From Opisthorchis felineus (lineage: Eukaryota > Platyhelminthes > Trematoda > Opisthorchiida > Opisthorchiidae), in assembly GCA_004794785.1 (NCBI GenBank), contig SJOL01002263.1, forward strand, positions 301,952 to 365,951: DNA of 64,000 nt. Reading direction: 5' to 3'. A program made the position numbers and the translations under genes. Positions 48,481 to 60,594 of the stretch are shown one piece after another. The stretch's first letter is position 1. Each line of letters begins with the position of its first letter. Below the pieces are notes generated by a model. The model was given only the letters and a program-made list of their open reading frames with translations. It searched no databases and was not told the origin of the DNA.

Positions 48481-49900
48481 ATCCCAAATTAAACACACAT
48501 TTTTTTCAATCCCTCGGCTTTGGTGGAACAGTTAACTCAACCAGATCAGCAGTCAGCCTCATTCTTATCGTTGAAAATTATTTTGGCACTATGTGACCCC
48601 ATTTCACGTTCCTTTGATCTCCTTACGATTCATCCTCCACCATTCATCAACTCCACTGCACCACAGTTTAGTGCTTATAGAGCAGCCTTTGATTTATCGA
48701 CCCCACTTCATCCTCCAAAACAATCCACCTAGTTGTCAGGTAAACTAGAGTTCAGACATATTTGTCATGACCATATCATGGTCTCATAATGACGTCACCT
48801 ACTTCACAAGTCCCCAAAATCGATGTCCATATGACCCGTGCCTCCGACGATACCAGCTCCTCAAAAAGCGCGCCAATGTTTTTAGTCCACTGCAAAAGCT
48901 CCCCTTTCTCTCTGCCCTTGTTTCCAAGCCCATTTTTTTGTTCTGGAAACAAGCAAACGTCCACCTACTTTGCAAAGCCGGATGTACTCACTGGACCCCG
49001 CTACCCTAGGAGCTCACAGCACGCAGACGATCACATATTATAATGTAGCGACCGAGTTGTCTTTCCGAAAGCTGTTGATGTCCGTTCATTCTTGGTTTTC
49101 AGAGTGCCGTTCCACACCACAGCAACAGGGATTTACCTAAGACCCTCGAAAACACCCTGTTTACGAATTCAGACCCCCAACTAAGGCATGCGTCTCGCTA
49201 ATCTCATTAATTTAAGGCTCCAAAAATGGCTTTTTCAATCTGTGCACAAAACGCCCGTCAAACTCCCGCTCCTACGCTTCCATCAAAGTCTGGCATTCCC
49301 TCCATCTCATCAGCTGACTATTCCCCACCCAATTACCGTCACGAGTTTGCCACATTACACGTCTTTTTAGAACATCATGGTAGAGCGCGCGACCTCTGGC
49401 TAAAACCCTATGCACCTAAATCGGAAAAGGAACGGCTAAGACTGAAAAATGTTCAGCCTCTTTCCCTCTTATTGTTTCTAGACCGGCTGCCCAAAACCAC
49501 TTTCCCCAACTACTGACTAACATATGTCTAACTCATGTTCAACTCCCGTGTCTTCTGAGACGGCCGACTAACTTATTTTCTAACCTAGCCCAAAATGCCA
49601 CCCTCCTTGGTCATAAAATCAGCCTTTTTCTCAGAACCTACTCTTTCTCTTGCTTTCTCTGGAACATGCCCTTTGAGTCGATAGTCTGTATCGAGTGCAT
49701 CTACGTTCGAACAATCACCTGACATGTGCATTCTAGGGGGACGAATGCCACTCACATTATCAGATCAGGTCTGCCTGCATGCCTTGATCAGGTTCGATCT
49801 AAGCGTTCACATCCATTTGTTCACCATTTCTGCCCATTTTTCCCGCAGTTCCATTTCGCCTGACAACAGTGCCGTTGCTGGAAATATACAACGAATTTAA
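48481..49900. other. pyrimidine-rich stretch with unassigned plus frames
   Basis: The plus strand is rich in C and T throughout. A frame from 49226 to 49516 (96 codons, MAFSICAQNARQTPAP, then YRHEFATLHVFLEHHGRARD) looks less random than its surroundings, but I cannot name it. Confidence 0.3.
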
Positions 49901-50327
49901 GATCCCTTGGGCGTTATGCTAGCCCTCCGGTGGCCAGTGCCTTTATATGCTCGGCATTTGTGACGGCTCAAGGTCACCACATTCTTTCAGCCGTCATCAG
50001 CTTTAGTTCAAAAACATGAAATATCATTCATAGCAAACTCTAGTTATGCTAGATCCGCCGTTTAAACGTACAACTTATCTTCATTCTCGAATTCCCGCCG
50101 TGCCGCATCCAGGCCAGTTGCGTTTCACTGTCCCAAGTGTCCACTGTGTTTGGACCGTGAACAATTTCGCAAGACCCCATCTGTGTTGCTCAGTGACAAT
50201 TTTTGTATAACTGCCTCCTACCGAGTCTGGCTAGCTACCCGTAACTGAGGTCGCCCGTACCTATAGTCTGACAGTACTATTGTGATCAGGCCCAAGGGCA
50301 TGCCACACACAGCAGTGGAAATATACA

Positions 50328-50897
50328 TTGTTATTATTATTAGTCCTTTTCCTCCAAAGTGGACACTATCCGTCGAGTGTTCAAAAACTCAGACGTTTAC
50401 CATACCACTGTGCTTATTTGTTGCTTATGGAGACCTCATGCACATGGCCCAAATATGAAAATTTTATAGGCAAATCCACGGCCCCATTTTTTTCTTCAGT
50501 AGGGCGACCACCTGCGCTAAGCACCAATTTGTCCCAGTCCATCGAGATTTCATTCTTAGTGCCTCAACCTCCGATTACGCAAGAAAAACCAGACAAGATG
50601 CCTGTTTATGGTATTACACGACTACACGTTTTTTACAGCGAGCCGTATCAGATGGTGCCAATCCCGAGTTGTACGTCCCCACTGTTGGTGAGGAGCATCC
50701 GTTTCATACACTTTCGTCCAGTAACCCTGGAAATTCCGGGTGAAACAAATACATTAGGATTTCTTTCTGTGAGATTCTGGCTTTATAATCGTGTATGCAA
50801 CTTCTGCGGTCTTCGAATTTGCCTGTCCAACCCATTACCCCATAACTGCAAGCGGAAAATCGGTAGCTTTTCAACTCTATTTTTCCTCCTTGGTTGA
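50328..50897 (+). other. 189-codon open frame, function unknown
   Basis: This is the longest intergenic frame. It contains FYSEPYQMVPIPSCTSPLLV, FRPVTLEIPGETNTLGFLSV and a Cys/His-bearing end (CNFCGLRICLSNPLPHNCKR). The first in-frame ATG is inside it, near 50430. There are no splice sites or repeats to support or refute it. The clean length makes an exon or element remnant possible. Confidence 0.25.
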
Positions 50898-51539
50898 GAT
50901 TTCTATCCACTCACTCCTGCACTGAAAGTTAAATGCCTTCGATGGCTGTTCCAGCGATATCCTTATACCTTTATGTGTCATCTACGCACGCACCGTTGCA
51001 CTCTATCCAAGCAGCGTTTATTCGTTAGTCTATTTTCAAGGGCTTGTACACCAGGACCTAGCCCTCTTGTGCTCATCACTACGGGAGATAAGGCTCTTAA
51101 GGGTTCGTCCGCTTCAGATGCTACAGTGGTCTGAGTCCAAGTTGGACTTTGGACCATCTGAGCGGTGTGAAGTATGGCTAGGTTGCGAGAGGTTTTGAAG
51201 TAAGTTGTTTTTTCCTCATTTTTTTCCAAATTTTCGCTGGTTTGGTCGCTCTTGGATACCGATTAGTTTTATTTTTGGAGACGATCAATTATTCAAGAAT
51301 CAGGCTTAGCTGAGATTGTCTCTGCAATCCGAAATCGCAATATTCGGCTGCGTCGGTAATGAATGTATCGTTACCAAAAGTCTGCCCGCCAAGAAAACTA
51401 AGAGTGGTGTCGCGCACAAAATCTGATGCTGAAGTATTGACTGTGGAATTGCGCCATTGGCTGAGTGATCTGCCTTCCCCAAGATCGTGTTAGGGGTTGC
51501 GATTAAAGTGTCTTATAATAATGTGTTATCCCAAATTGT

Positions 51540-52560
51540 AAGAGCACGATTGGGCCGTTACAACCTAAAAGGAAAGGGCAACAGCACAACGGGGAGGAAG
51601 GCAAGATCAAGGAGACAGGCATATCACGTGACATGTAGACGGTGATAAAAGGCTGGAAAAGTGAGACCTAAGTTGCGACTAGTTCAATGATGAAGTCGGT
51701 TGAGTTGAACTAAAAAGGACAGCCGCCGCAAGCCGCGAGTGACCTCATGCAGTTGAGTACATTGCCAGGGTCACCAAAAGCACAAGTGGAGATGAAGAGA
51801 TGGAGAAATTCAAAGTGGGGACAAATGGTAAGTTTCGTCTCAAAAATATGGCCTACGTTGAAACTGAGTAGACCTACTGGTTTACCTCTCGGAGAGAAGT
51901 CAGGTGTAAATTATATTTTCGATAAAGAGATAGTGCTAATGCATAGGGCCAAAAGAACATCGTAATTGAAATTTTTGAACTTGTTGAAATTGCAATTGTT
52001 GAAATTGAAAGTGAAAGCGGGATGGTTAAATCCGAACGAAAGGTTCATTAAGCTAGAACGAACCCGTCACAGAGGCGGTTGGGGCGGGGTGAACTATTTG
52101 TGCTCATTTGCGATTACAGGTCCAAGTGGGTGAGAGGTGACGGTCGAGAATAGGAAGAAAATAGTTGCGGGAGAGCCGTTGGACTGGGTATGGTGGTGCC
52201 ATGCCACCAGTGCGCTGACATACTTCGGTTTCTGGATAGCCCCGTAACGGACGTCAAGGCTGCGGCAATCGGACAACGGGTGTGCATTCCTGTGGTGGCT
52301 GGATCTGGGTTAGAAGAATGGACTGACACAAGTAGAGTCAGGTCGATATAGACTCACGGGTAATAATAATTCAGTTGGAGGATCATGTGGGTGTAAACCG
52401 GAGACCGGCCGGAAGCATGAATGATGACCATACGAGGCGTTCGGAGCAGCTAGTGACGAAGTTTGAACTAAGGGAGAGGAAAGGTGGGATCAACAGGGTC
52501 TAGTGAGTGTCGAGTGGTATCAGGTAACATGATGTCCACCAATAGAAAAAATCTGAAGGA
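51540..52560. other. purine-rich stretch, no gene recognised
   Basis: The plus strand is strongly A/G-biased, the opposite of the 48481 to 49900 stretch. At 51964 to 52017 there is an imperfect TTGAAATT-type repeat. No gene was seen. Confidence 0.4.
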
Positions 52561-52601
52561 TGACGGCAAGCTAAATTAACCTGAGAAAGGGTGGATTATG
52601 G

Positions 52602-53069
52602 TTGGCTGATCTAGAAGAAAAGGATTATCCAAGGTTGTCGATTTTGTATGGGGACATAACAAATCACAGTTGTGTGCTTCCGCTGGGCGAGTATGCAGTA
52701 TATTTAGTAGTAATTCTGGCCGCTTTTTGCGTCCACACTGAAAACAAAATACTTCGCCTTTGTCTTGCTTCTTTGTATGGCCACGGTTTTGTTGTATCCT
52801 ACCCAGGAGCGAAATGGATCTTTTCCCCCCGATTTATGCTTCTCAGTTTTGAAGCAGACTTCCAAGATGTTCTCAGTTCCGTGAGCTTGACACTTTTTCA
52901 AATCCTTTTCCATAAAGCGTCTGCATTGGCTTCTCTGAACGGCACTTCGCTCTTTAGTGTTTTTAGACTGATGGTACACACATGTGTCTGGGAAACAATT
53001 TCTGCTGGATTGCCATATTAATCTATTGTCCGTCAATGTAGGTGGATCCGCGGGGTGCGGCTGAGTCAC
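52602..53069. other. overlapping open frames on both strands
   Basis: Plus 52602 to 53021 (139 codons, hydrophobic) and minus 52704 to 53069 (121 codons, basic; KSGGKDPFRSWVGYNKTVAI) cover each other. The minus frame has the composition of a soluble protein and the plus one looks like its shadow. Neither is recognised. Confidence 0.25.
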
Positions 53070-56000
53070 GACGCTTCTGCTTTGACTTGGTAAAATGGTT
53101 GACCTACACCGATTTATTAGTTTACTAGTAGTACCAGTTCCTAATGACGTTACCTGTTATACAGTCAACCGCTTCGGTGTGCTCGGGCAGTAAACCAATC
53201 AAAAGGTGCATTCAGAACAGTAACCTCATTGATGCACCACACAGGCTGCTCGGACACAGCGACCATATAGGTAGTAGCCAGCGGGTCTTTTTCACTATTG
53301 CGTGCACGCCTAAGCAACTCAGTGCTGACCGCATTATTCATTGGTGAGGCCATGAAATGCATGTTACTTTGAAGCATACCCCACGGGTATGCTTCGGATT
53401 GTATGAAAGTCATGCCAATTTCTGCACTCTGAACTAAACACACAGAGGAGAAAAGGTAGAATTGTAACTACGATGCTCGTGCTCGAGTGATTTATTAATA
53501 ACCCACGTCCTGCTTTCACACGCCATTAAATAGTGTCGTACGTTTAGTGTTGTATAACAATTTGCAGTGTAAGCTTTTGTTTTTTCTCCCATTTGCTTTC
53601 TTTGGGCCAGCGAATTAGTCCTTTCAGCCTTCCACTCATCCATCATACTGAGTAATTACGGGTATTTCAGGGTACCGCGTTTTGCACCTGTAAATAAATT
53701 AGATTGTGCGGTTTCCGCCCCGCTTTCCGGCTATCAGCCAATCATACAAGAAGGAGAGAAGCACATACATAATGTAACAAATCTTAGATCGTAGATGTCG
53801 GGCAGGAGGAGGCAGCCTGCTGAGAGCTGAAAAGAAAGGTCAAGGGCAACCAACCCTCCTTATGTGAAGTTTAAACCGAGAAACCTACAGTTAGGTGGAT
53901 AAAATGGCATTTGTCGGGCATTAACTTAGTATCTGTTGGTGTTTCAGTGGTCAGATTAAACATGTCTACTCAGTATAGACAAAAACAGATGTTCTGTAAC
54001 GATGAGTTATGCTGTCAACACTATTTGCACGGCGTCCAACTTTTCGGTGGCCGTTGCTTCCAAACGGAATCAGAAAATTTGACATGCGCACTGAGACAAC
54101 GTGTGCCACAGTCCACCCTTCCGAACCTACTTGGATGTGTCTTTAATTTCTCTGGAGTAAATTGATGTCCAGTATCCGATGGGGTACTGTTAATCTGCAT
54201 GTATTCTAGTCCCACGTAACAGTTAAGCGTCAGTACGTATCAATGGTGTATTGCTGCGAATGACGGTGATGGTGTCCACCTTGTATAGGCGACCAGTTTG
54301 AATTCGAACTGCAGTTAGGGAGCCTCATTGGTAGGACCCGTGACTTGTGCGAGCTGGTTGGGGGGTTTCAACAACGATGTTCTTGAGGCATTTACTTTGA
54401 GTGAATAAGCTTGTTCAAACGAAGTAACATTGGTTCAATGTCCTCAGGTGCCAGCTCGTTAGGAAAGCAACTAACCCCTGCATGCACTGTTCGTTCACTT
54501 CAGCTGGACCAAAACTTCGGTGGATGGAGAAACCCGATGGTTTCTTCTTAGAAAGCTTGAGTGATCAAATATTTGCCGAATTTTTTCGGTTTTTCATCCT
54601 GGGATGAGGGCTAGAGTGAGGGCATCCACCGAGCTAGGTACTAACATAGGAGGGAAAGACGGTTGTGATGGCTCCACATCCTTCACTTTGTGTTTTACCG
54701 TCCCAGCCATTCCGTAGTTCAGGTAGTATGGTTCTGATGGTGACGTAACCAAATCAAAATGCTTTTAACCTGAACAATCACCGGTTGAATCAAGGGTCCG
54801 TCTGATGCTGCTTGATTTCACTGGTACATTCTGAGACCGAATCGCAAAATTGAAACGCTTAATCCGCGCGTACGGTAGCCCGTTTAGGCCCAAACATAAA
54901 TCATTCTGAAACATTCCAATGCTATGAAAGTGCTCCCGATGGCCCAACCAGCACCGAAGCGAATAGCGTCAGAATAGCGTCATTATCATACTTCTGCTAT
55001 TTGCATCACGCAAGAATGGATCGTACGTTGAGCCGAAAATTTCGAGAACAGGCGTCGCATTGGGAAAACTTCCAAAATGCCAGCAACCTGTTCATGCAGA
55101 TGATGAAGTCATCTTCTCTTATCCTGTCAGTCTGTTGACAATACTTTAAAAGCTCAAGCATGAGCAATATATCTCTATTTCATCCAAATTCATTGGCAAT
55201 TTCCGCAGCAAACTAGACAAACCAAAACCCTGCCAAATTAAAAGTATGCTTAATTGAAAGCACGTTCACCGTTCTAGCTCCTTACCTGTATTGTTATTGT
55301 CAGAACTTGAGCTAATGTTTTCATTGAAGAATTCGTCCCGTAAGCGAAACTAATCAATCTTAACCTTCGGCCACGAGTGCCTGATCAAGTGGGATTAACT
55401 TGCAACACCACCAACAAGATTATGAAATCCCATCGTACTACCAACGAACTACAAGTAGCTCAGAGGAAAATAAACCTCTTATTATAAGAATAATTCGGCC
55501 TATGAGTGAAAATCCTATCTAAGCAGCCGTCGTTTGTAGAGTCAGAAATCAAGTGGCCGCGTGGCGTGGATTCCTTGACTGAAGAGGGAATGAAGCTACG
55601 TCCTGTCCAAGTATGAGGAAATAACTACCGATTAATCGCGCCCACGCGAACGGCTTAGATTGATTGGCTCTGGTTAAGGTACAAACTCTATCAAAGATTT
55701 CCAGATCTCCTCACATTGCCAAGGCGATAATAAGACAATGTGCAACGAATGCATGATCCGCAGGATTTGAGATGGTTGGAGGCTCCACGGTCAAGTTGTC
55801 ACTGACCGAGAGTCGAGTAGACTAAATGCCTAGGTTTCGGAGGGGGGAATAAACAGGGATTTACATCAGGACAAAATCTGTTGATTTTTGCGAAGTTGAT
55901 GAATAGACCTTCCGAAAATTCTCCATTCTGGGAAGAGAGCTGGTGCGAAAATTGGCAACGCTCGTTATAGGGGGCGGTTCCCCCCCCGGAAAAAATAGGG

Positions 56001-56730
56001 AAGGTATTCAGTATCCACACCAGGAATTGAACCAAATGGTTACAGCGCACTTTCGGTCTCGGCAGTACATCGGAGACGGCGAAAGAACAGCGTCATCTTC
56101 CCGCCAAACTACAAGGGACTGCCGCTCGGCTCCTCTCGGCAGCGCGGCGGCTGACACATGGGGGAAGTCAGTGGGGGGCCAAAACTGCAGCCCTAGCCAA
56201 CTGAGTAGGCCTTATCCGTTAAAAAACAAAAGGCCGATTGGTTCCCGTGCCAGCACAAAGTACGCTTAAATACGAGACCACCAGCCCGAAAGTCTGTTGT
56301 GAAAAAAACGAAGAGGCAACAGGTCCATCACCTAGCCCTCACAGTCATGCGCATGGAATGGATAGGCAACCGAAAAAGCCAATGCGAGTAACCTGTGGCG
56401 TAGGTATGTTGATGAACAGCCTTAGCCTACACACAAATTAAATAATTGTGTAGGAGACTGGACTGAGGTAGTTGAGTGAACGAGGTTAAAGTACTGATTT
56501 AGCCACAAACGGGCAGGCTTCAAAATAACGCTCCCTTAGAAATTATCGGACAGATTGACACTCGGTATGGAGAGAACTTGTGACGGCACGAATGAGACCA
56601 TCGATGCCTCTGAAACCTGGTGCCGGTCTGGTGGGAGCGTTCGGTAACTATTGTTGAAGGTCACCAGCTGGTTTTCGAGAACGTTTATTCTCCCTCAATA
56701 AATCAACTGGTGTAATAATGGTACTTTTTT
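53070..56730. other. intergenic, nothing firm
   Basis: Only short frames without matches are present (for example minus 53165 to 53443 and plus 55943 to 56269). No SINE was seen. Confidence 0.4.
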
Positions 56731-57110
56731 CAGCTTAGTTCTCGGTCTGAGCCTCCCAAGCTAGCTTTCCCGTCAAAAACAACCACCAAAGGTGCACAAC
56801 GTATACTTACGCCCAAAACGAGGTCATGAACACTTGTACAGCACGCCGTATATAAAGTGTATGCTGCGACAACATTCCAAAAATTCTGACGCCTTCTGGA
56901 TGCGGCATTAGCAACAGGAAATCGGCGAATGCTGGGTCATGGTTGGCTGTTGGGTCCGAACTTTTGACCAATCACAGCTCGCCTTGATGCCTGACCGGCA
57001 AGCGGCTCGAAATTTTGGCCAATCTTGTGCGGGACAGGCTCCTTGGCCGTAGCAGCGCCTATCGCGAGCGGTAAAGCGGCATCGGTGTGGAGTTCGGCCT
57101 AGCAACTGTA
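56731..57110 (+). repeat. 360-bp dispersed repeat, copy 2
   Basis: This is the partner of 36032 to 36390. It carries an 18-base insertion near 56767 and a TATA-like gtatataaagtgtatgc at about 56849, where copy 1 has gtatttgaagtgtatgc. Confidence 0.85.
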
Positions 57111-57758
57111 CACACACAACAGGTCATACTGGTTAGGGCGTTTACTTCGTATGCGCGAAAACCGTTTGGCTCATAAAATCTCCTCCCAGCCTTGTATAGG
57201 ATGAAAATGACAGAGGTGGTCAGGCCTCGACGAATCACAAAAGCCCGTACAAGTAAACTGAGTCGCGTTGGTAACTCCTGTATCCTTGGGTGGGGTTCAC
57301 GGGATGAGACAAACGAGTGGTTACTGGTCCTGAAAGATATCGTTGAGTCACGTAACAAGTGACAGTCTTGCATTAAATCTATCGCCGCCACTACGTAACC
57401 ATCATTCCGTGCCATACCATTTGATGTCAATGAACCGACTAGACTATCGTCTCCATTGCCTGATTCTCACTTCCTTGTTCTTCTTATCCTCGGTGAACGA
57501 AGTTGTGGTAGATCGAACCAGTACATTTCAGCGTACGGTTTGTTAGTTGGAAAAACAACTGATAGAATATAAAAGAAAGCTATCCGCGTTATTGGCTACC
57601 TGTTGCCTACTGACACCACTATTACTACTTCCAGAGTCGGTGTTACTCAAAGCTTGTCCCCACTCCGTATCGTTTTCACCGCTTCGCTCTTTGGAGAAGC
57701 AGCCGCTGCCCGTGACTGTCTCGTTGTCGGATCAAACTGTTCATCCTTTAACAGGACA
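57111..57758. other. intergenic, nothing firm
   Basis: A minus frame from 57059 to 57430 starts inside the repeat and has no match. Nothing else was seen. Confidence 0.4.
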
Positions 57759-57930
57759 GCTTGAGATGGCTCAGTAGTTAAGGCGCGAACTTACTGACCG
57801 GAGGGTCCGTGTTTCGGCATCTCGACTGCTCCTGTTTAGGCTCGGGCAACATGGCAGTATGTCGGCCCTCGGGCTTCCTTCGGGTGGCACAGCAGCTAGG
57901 CACCGAAAGGGTGCTGCAGCTAAATTACTA
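57759..57930 (+). repeat. tRNA-derived SINE, plus copy lacking the B box
   Basis: The head gagatggctcagtagttaag is followed by a deletion that removes most of the B box (gtgtttcggcatctcgactg). The body and the ccgaaagggtgctgcagct end are present. Confidence 0.88.
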
Positions 57931-58261
57931 AAATCCCTCCCACTTTCTGTTTTTCCCACGTCTTCCAGTGTTTTTAAATCAGCATTTAAAAGACACAGTG
58001 TTTTCATTGTGTTTTCTAAAGAAAGTCTTCTATCTTTGGGATTCACCATCCTGTGTAACTTCGCGTTTCGTGCCATAAAACCCTACGGAAGTAAGCCCAG
58101 AAATTCCATAGCATTATATGAGATTGCATGGGGCATTGTTTGCTCAACGGCATTTGACAATCGTTCGTGATACGTCCTAAAGTTTGCTTTGCTTCAAATG
58201 ATACCGGATCATTTCCGATAGCTGGTCTCCACTGCTCTGTCATAATCATCATCATTGGCAG

Positions 58262-58446
58262 AAAAAAAATCTTTCAGCCGTAGCACCCTTTCGGTGCCTA
58301 GCTGCCATGCCACCCAAAGGAAGCAGGAGGGCTGGCATACTGCTAGGTTGCCCAAGCCTAGACAGGGGAAGTTGAGAGGCGGAGGTCGGGTTCGAACCAC
58401 GGACCTTCCGGTCAGTAAATTCGGGCTCTAACCACTGAGCCATCTC
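58262..58446 (-). repeat. tRNA-derived SINE, minus copy
   Basis: Read on the minus strand it has the head gatggctcagtggttagag, the B box ggttcgaacccgacc, the body, and a 3' end running into an A/T-rich tail (gaaagattttttttc). It is about 170 bp long and well preserved. Confidence 0.9.
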
Positions 58447-59871
58447 TGGCAGAAAAACCAACGATGATGCACCAGTACGTCATTGCTGTACAACACCATA
58501 ACCAAGGTTGCCGCTCTTACCTATCGACGCGTAAAAAGTTCGTCATCGCCTGTGTCATGATCGAACCAAAACGCGTCTTGCTACGGTAAAAGGGTGAGTA
58601 AAAACTGGGTCATACTGCTACAAAATTTAGTGTGAACAAGTGATACAATTGTCTCAAGCCATTCTGGTTTCCGTGTAAGCTGAGGTTGCGGCACTGTGTT
58701 CTTAGAAGTAGCTTCCAACCTTTCTTGTGGTGAAAGGGCTTTTCAGTGAGTTACTTTCGTTACACCTTGGCCATCGGTATTGTTTTGCCGAAACAGATGA
58801 GACTGAACCACAAAACATATTGAAAAAACGTACTAACACATCTCTTTGCCTTCCAATCTAGATACCATAGCAATCACTACATTTCCTCCATATTTTAGCA
58901 GTTTGAGTGAAATTGACGACATCTATACGCTGTCCTTCATTCTCCAACCCTTTACGAAATACGTTTGCGTGTCATCATGGCCACAGCTTTCGAAACTGGT
59001 ACGTGTGGGAATTTTGATCCTACCCCCTTCCTTTTCCCGCTGCATTTGTAGTATTTATCGTAGTATATCCTATCCGGCGTCACTTTGGGCAATCGGCCAA
59101 CCGATGCGATCGATTTGACCCCTTGATGAGCAGCGTTATTGTAATGTCCGTCTACAAGCAACTCCATACTTCTCTATACTCTACTCTATACTCTCAGAGG
59201 CGGCTTATTCACTATTGTGTTGAGGAAATAGTAGTGTGCTTAAATGTGTGGTGGCTTTTGGCAAAATATAAGTGTATACTGAATTCAGTTACTTGTCTCG
59301 TTTGAGTTGAGTCAACAAGCTAGACTTTTGATGGGCCTATCAGTTCGGAATTGGTTGGCAGGTACGTCTTTCGGTCCATAGTTTTAGTTCCTCTAACCCA
59401 AACAGCCATCTTCATACTGACGGCCTTCGTTCGTTCTCGATAGAACTTATCCTTATCAGTAGTGAATATCAATTTATTCGGAAGTTAACATCTGGCGAAA
59501 TCCGGTGTCGGTTCATTTTCAACAACAGGGAGGAAATAATCGCCCCTTCGCTTATCTCCTTACTGGAGAACATTGTGTATGTAGTATTCGACGGTGCTCC
59601 GCCAGTGGTGCTATTGTGGAATATTGTATTGCTTTCCCGAATTGATTTGTTTACCGTCTTTTAATGCGCTGGACATACGGTTCGTCAAAGTCCGTTTTAT
59701 TAGCTTCACAACCACACAATAACTGACTCCTTTCCCGTAACTCAGGAAACATCAACAGAAGAGTGTCACTTTACGCTCTTTATCTCCACGCCCACTTTTA
59801 AGCTGATCCTCCGGTTATCTCTGCTATATCATTTTCATACATAGTTGTCGTCTTTCTACACCCAGTGTTAC
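58447..59871. other. region downstream of the small minus-strand gene
   Basis: It holds the 3' flank of the gene ending at 59872. A minus-strand AATAAA lies at 59701 to 59696, about 170 bases after its stop. Frames on both strands between 58846 and 59167 have no match. Confidence 0.4.
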
Positions 59872-60078
59872 CTAGGTTATAAGTTCCGTTAACTTGTTGG
59901 GTGGTCGTCGTAGCCACAACATGGCTGATGCCATAGGGGTAAGCGGAATGCAGTAAGACAAAAAAGAAACTATTTCACGCCACTTAGATGCATTCCGACC
60001 GATGACAGGAATCTGATTTGGGTGACTGCTGACGAGTATTGAAGGAAGGATGTCACGCAAACGACGCAATGGAACCAT
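59872..60078 (-). CDS. small presumed mitochondrial membrane protein, COX7C-like (tentative)
   Basis: This is a 68-codon frame with its ATG at 60078 and TAG at 59872, with no intron needed. Residues 1 to 20 (MVPLRRLRDILPSILVSS) are basic and amphipathic, like a mitochondrial presequence. Then QIPVIGRNASKWREI leads into one membrane segment (about residues 42 to 58, FLSYCIPLTPMASAMLWL) and a basic end (RRPPNKL). The order presequence, Pro, Asn, Lys-Trp, one membrane helix, Arg is that of cytochrome c oxidase subunit 7C. Identity is low and the call is by shape. It lies head-to-head with DDX1, 97 bases from the proposed DDX1 start codon, and an AATAAA follows it. A chance frame remains possible. 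Confidence 0.45.
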   Translation of the reverse strand: MVPLRRLRDILPSILVSSHPNQIPVIGRNASKWREIVSFLSYCIPLTPMASAMLWLRRPPNKLTELIT

Positions 60079-60175
60079 GTCCAGCTCAGCTGGGCAGACA
60101 ACTGAAGACTAGAGTGACGGTATAATGGGGGACAAAGGACCAATCAATAACACTTGGGAGCCTTTCTGAGAATGA
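60079..60175. promoter_or_regulatory. putative shared (bidirectional) promoter
   Basis: This is the gap between the start codons of the small minus gene and DDX1. It contains tataatgggg at 60121 on the plus strand. It is named a promoter from position only. Confidence 0.35.
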
Positions 60176-60188
60176 ATGATCAAGTTTG
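60176..60188 (+). CDS. DDX1: candidate DDX1 first coding exon (13 nt)
   Basis: ATG ATC AAG TTT G is followed by gtaaac. Spliced to AA at 60340 it gives [12 protein letters not shown], against human MAAFSEMGVMPEI. The sequence before the next exon is a pyrimidine tract ending ccaaag, so a 3' splice site there is credible. It may instead accept a spliced leader, in which case translation starts at the ATG at 60342 and this exon is not used. Confidence 0.45.
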
Positions 60189-60339
60189 GTAAACAAACTA
60201 AGGGTTTTTTCTAGTCAGTTTACCACGGTAGTACTGTCCTGAGTTAGCCACCTACTGATTGCTCGTATGTCTGAACAAACTTTAGTGTGAAAGGTCTGTT
60301 GGTACGATATTTTCTGTTTCCTTCCATGTCATTCCAAAG

Positions 60340-60551
60340 AAATGGGTGTCATGCCCGAACTGTCCAAAGCCGTACAGGAAATGGACTGGATCCTACCAAC
60401 GGATATTCAAGGTGAAGCAGTTCCACTTATCCTGGGTGGTGGTGACGTTTTGATGGCTGCCGAAACAGGAAGTGGAAAGACCGGTGCCTTTTGTCTGCCA
60501 GTTATTCAGATTGTCTACGAAACCCTGAAGAATTTGCAATCTGGAAAACAC
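60340..60551 (+). CDS. DDX1: DDX1 exon 2: Q motif and motif I
   Basis: From the ATG at 60342 it gives 70 codons: [60 protein letters not shown] and [10 protein letters not shown]. The Q motif (PTDIQ) and Walker A/motif I (AETGSGKT) are intact, so ATP binding should be retained. The donor is AAACAC|gtaagt. The human protein is near identical in this block. Confidence 0.96.
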
Positions 60552-60594
60552 GTAAGTCTTCTTTGTTGCAACACAGTTCACTCATCGCTTTTAG

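Noticed and set aside
58952..59167. Minus frame with GVKSIASVGRLPKVTPDRIY, exon-like edges
   Set aside because: No ATG (it starts at TTG), a plus frame overlaps it, and no family is recognised.
59160..59195. Imperfect tactctatactct tandem run
   Set aside because: Only about three units; ordinary low-complexity sequence.
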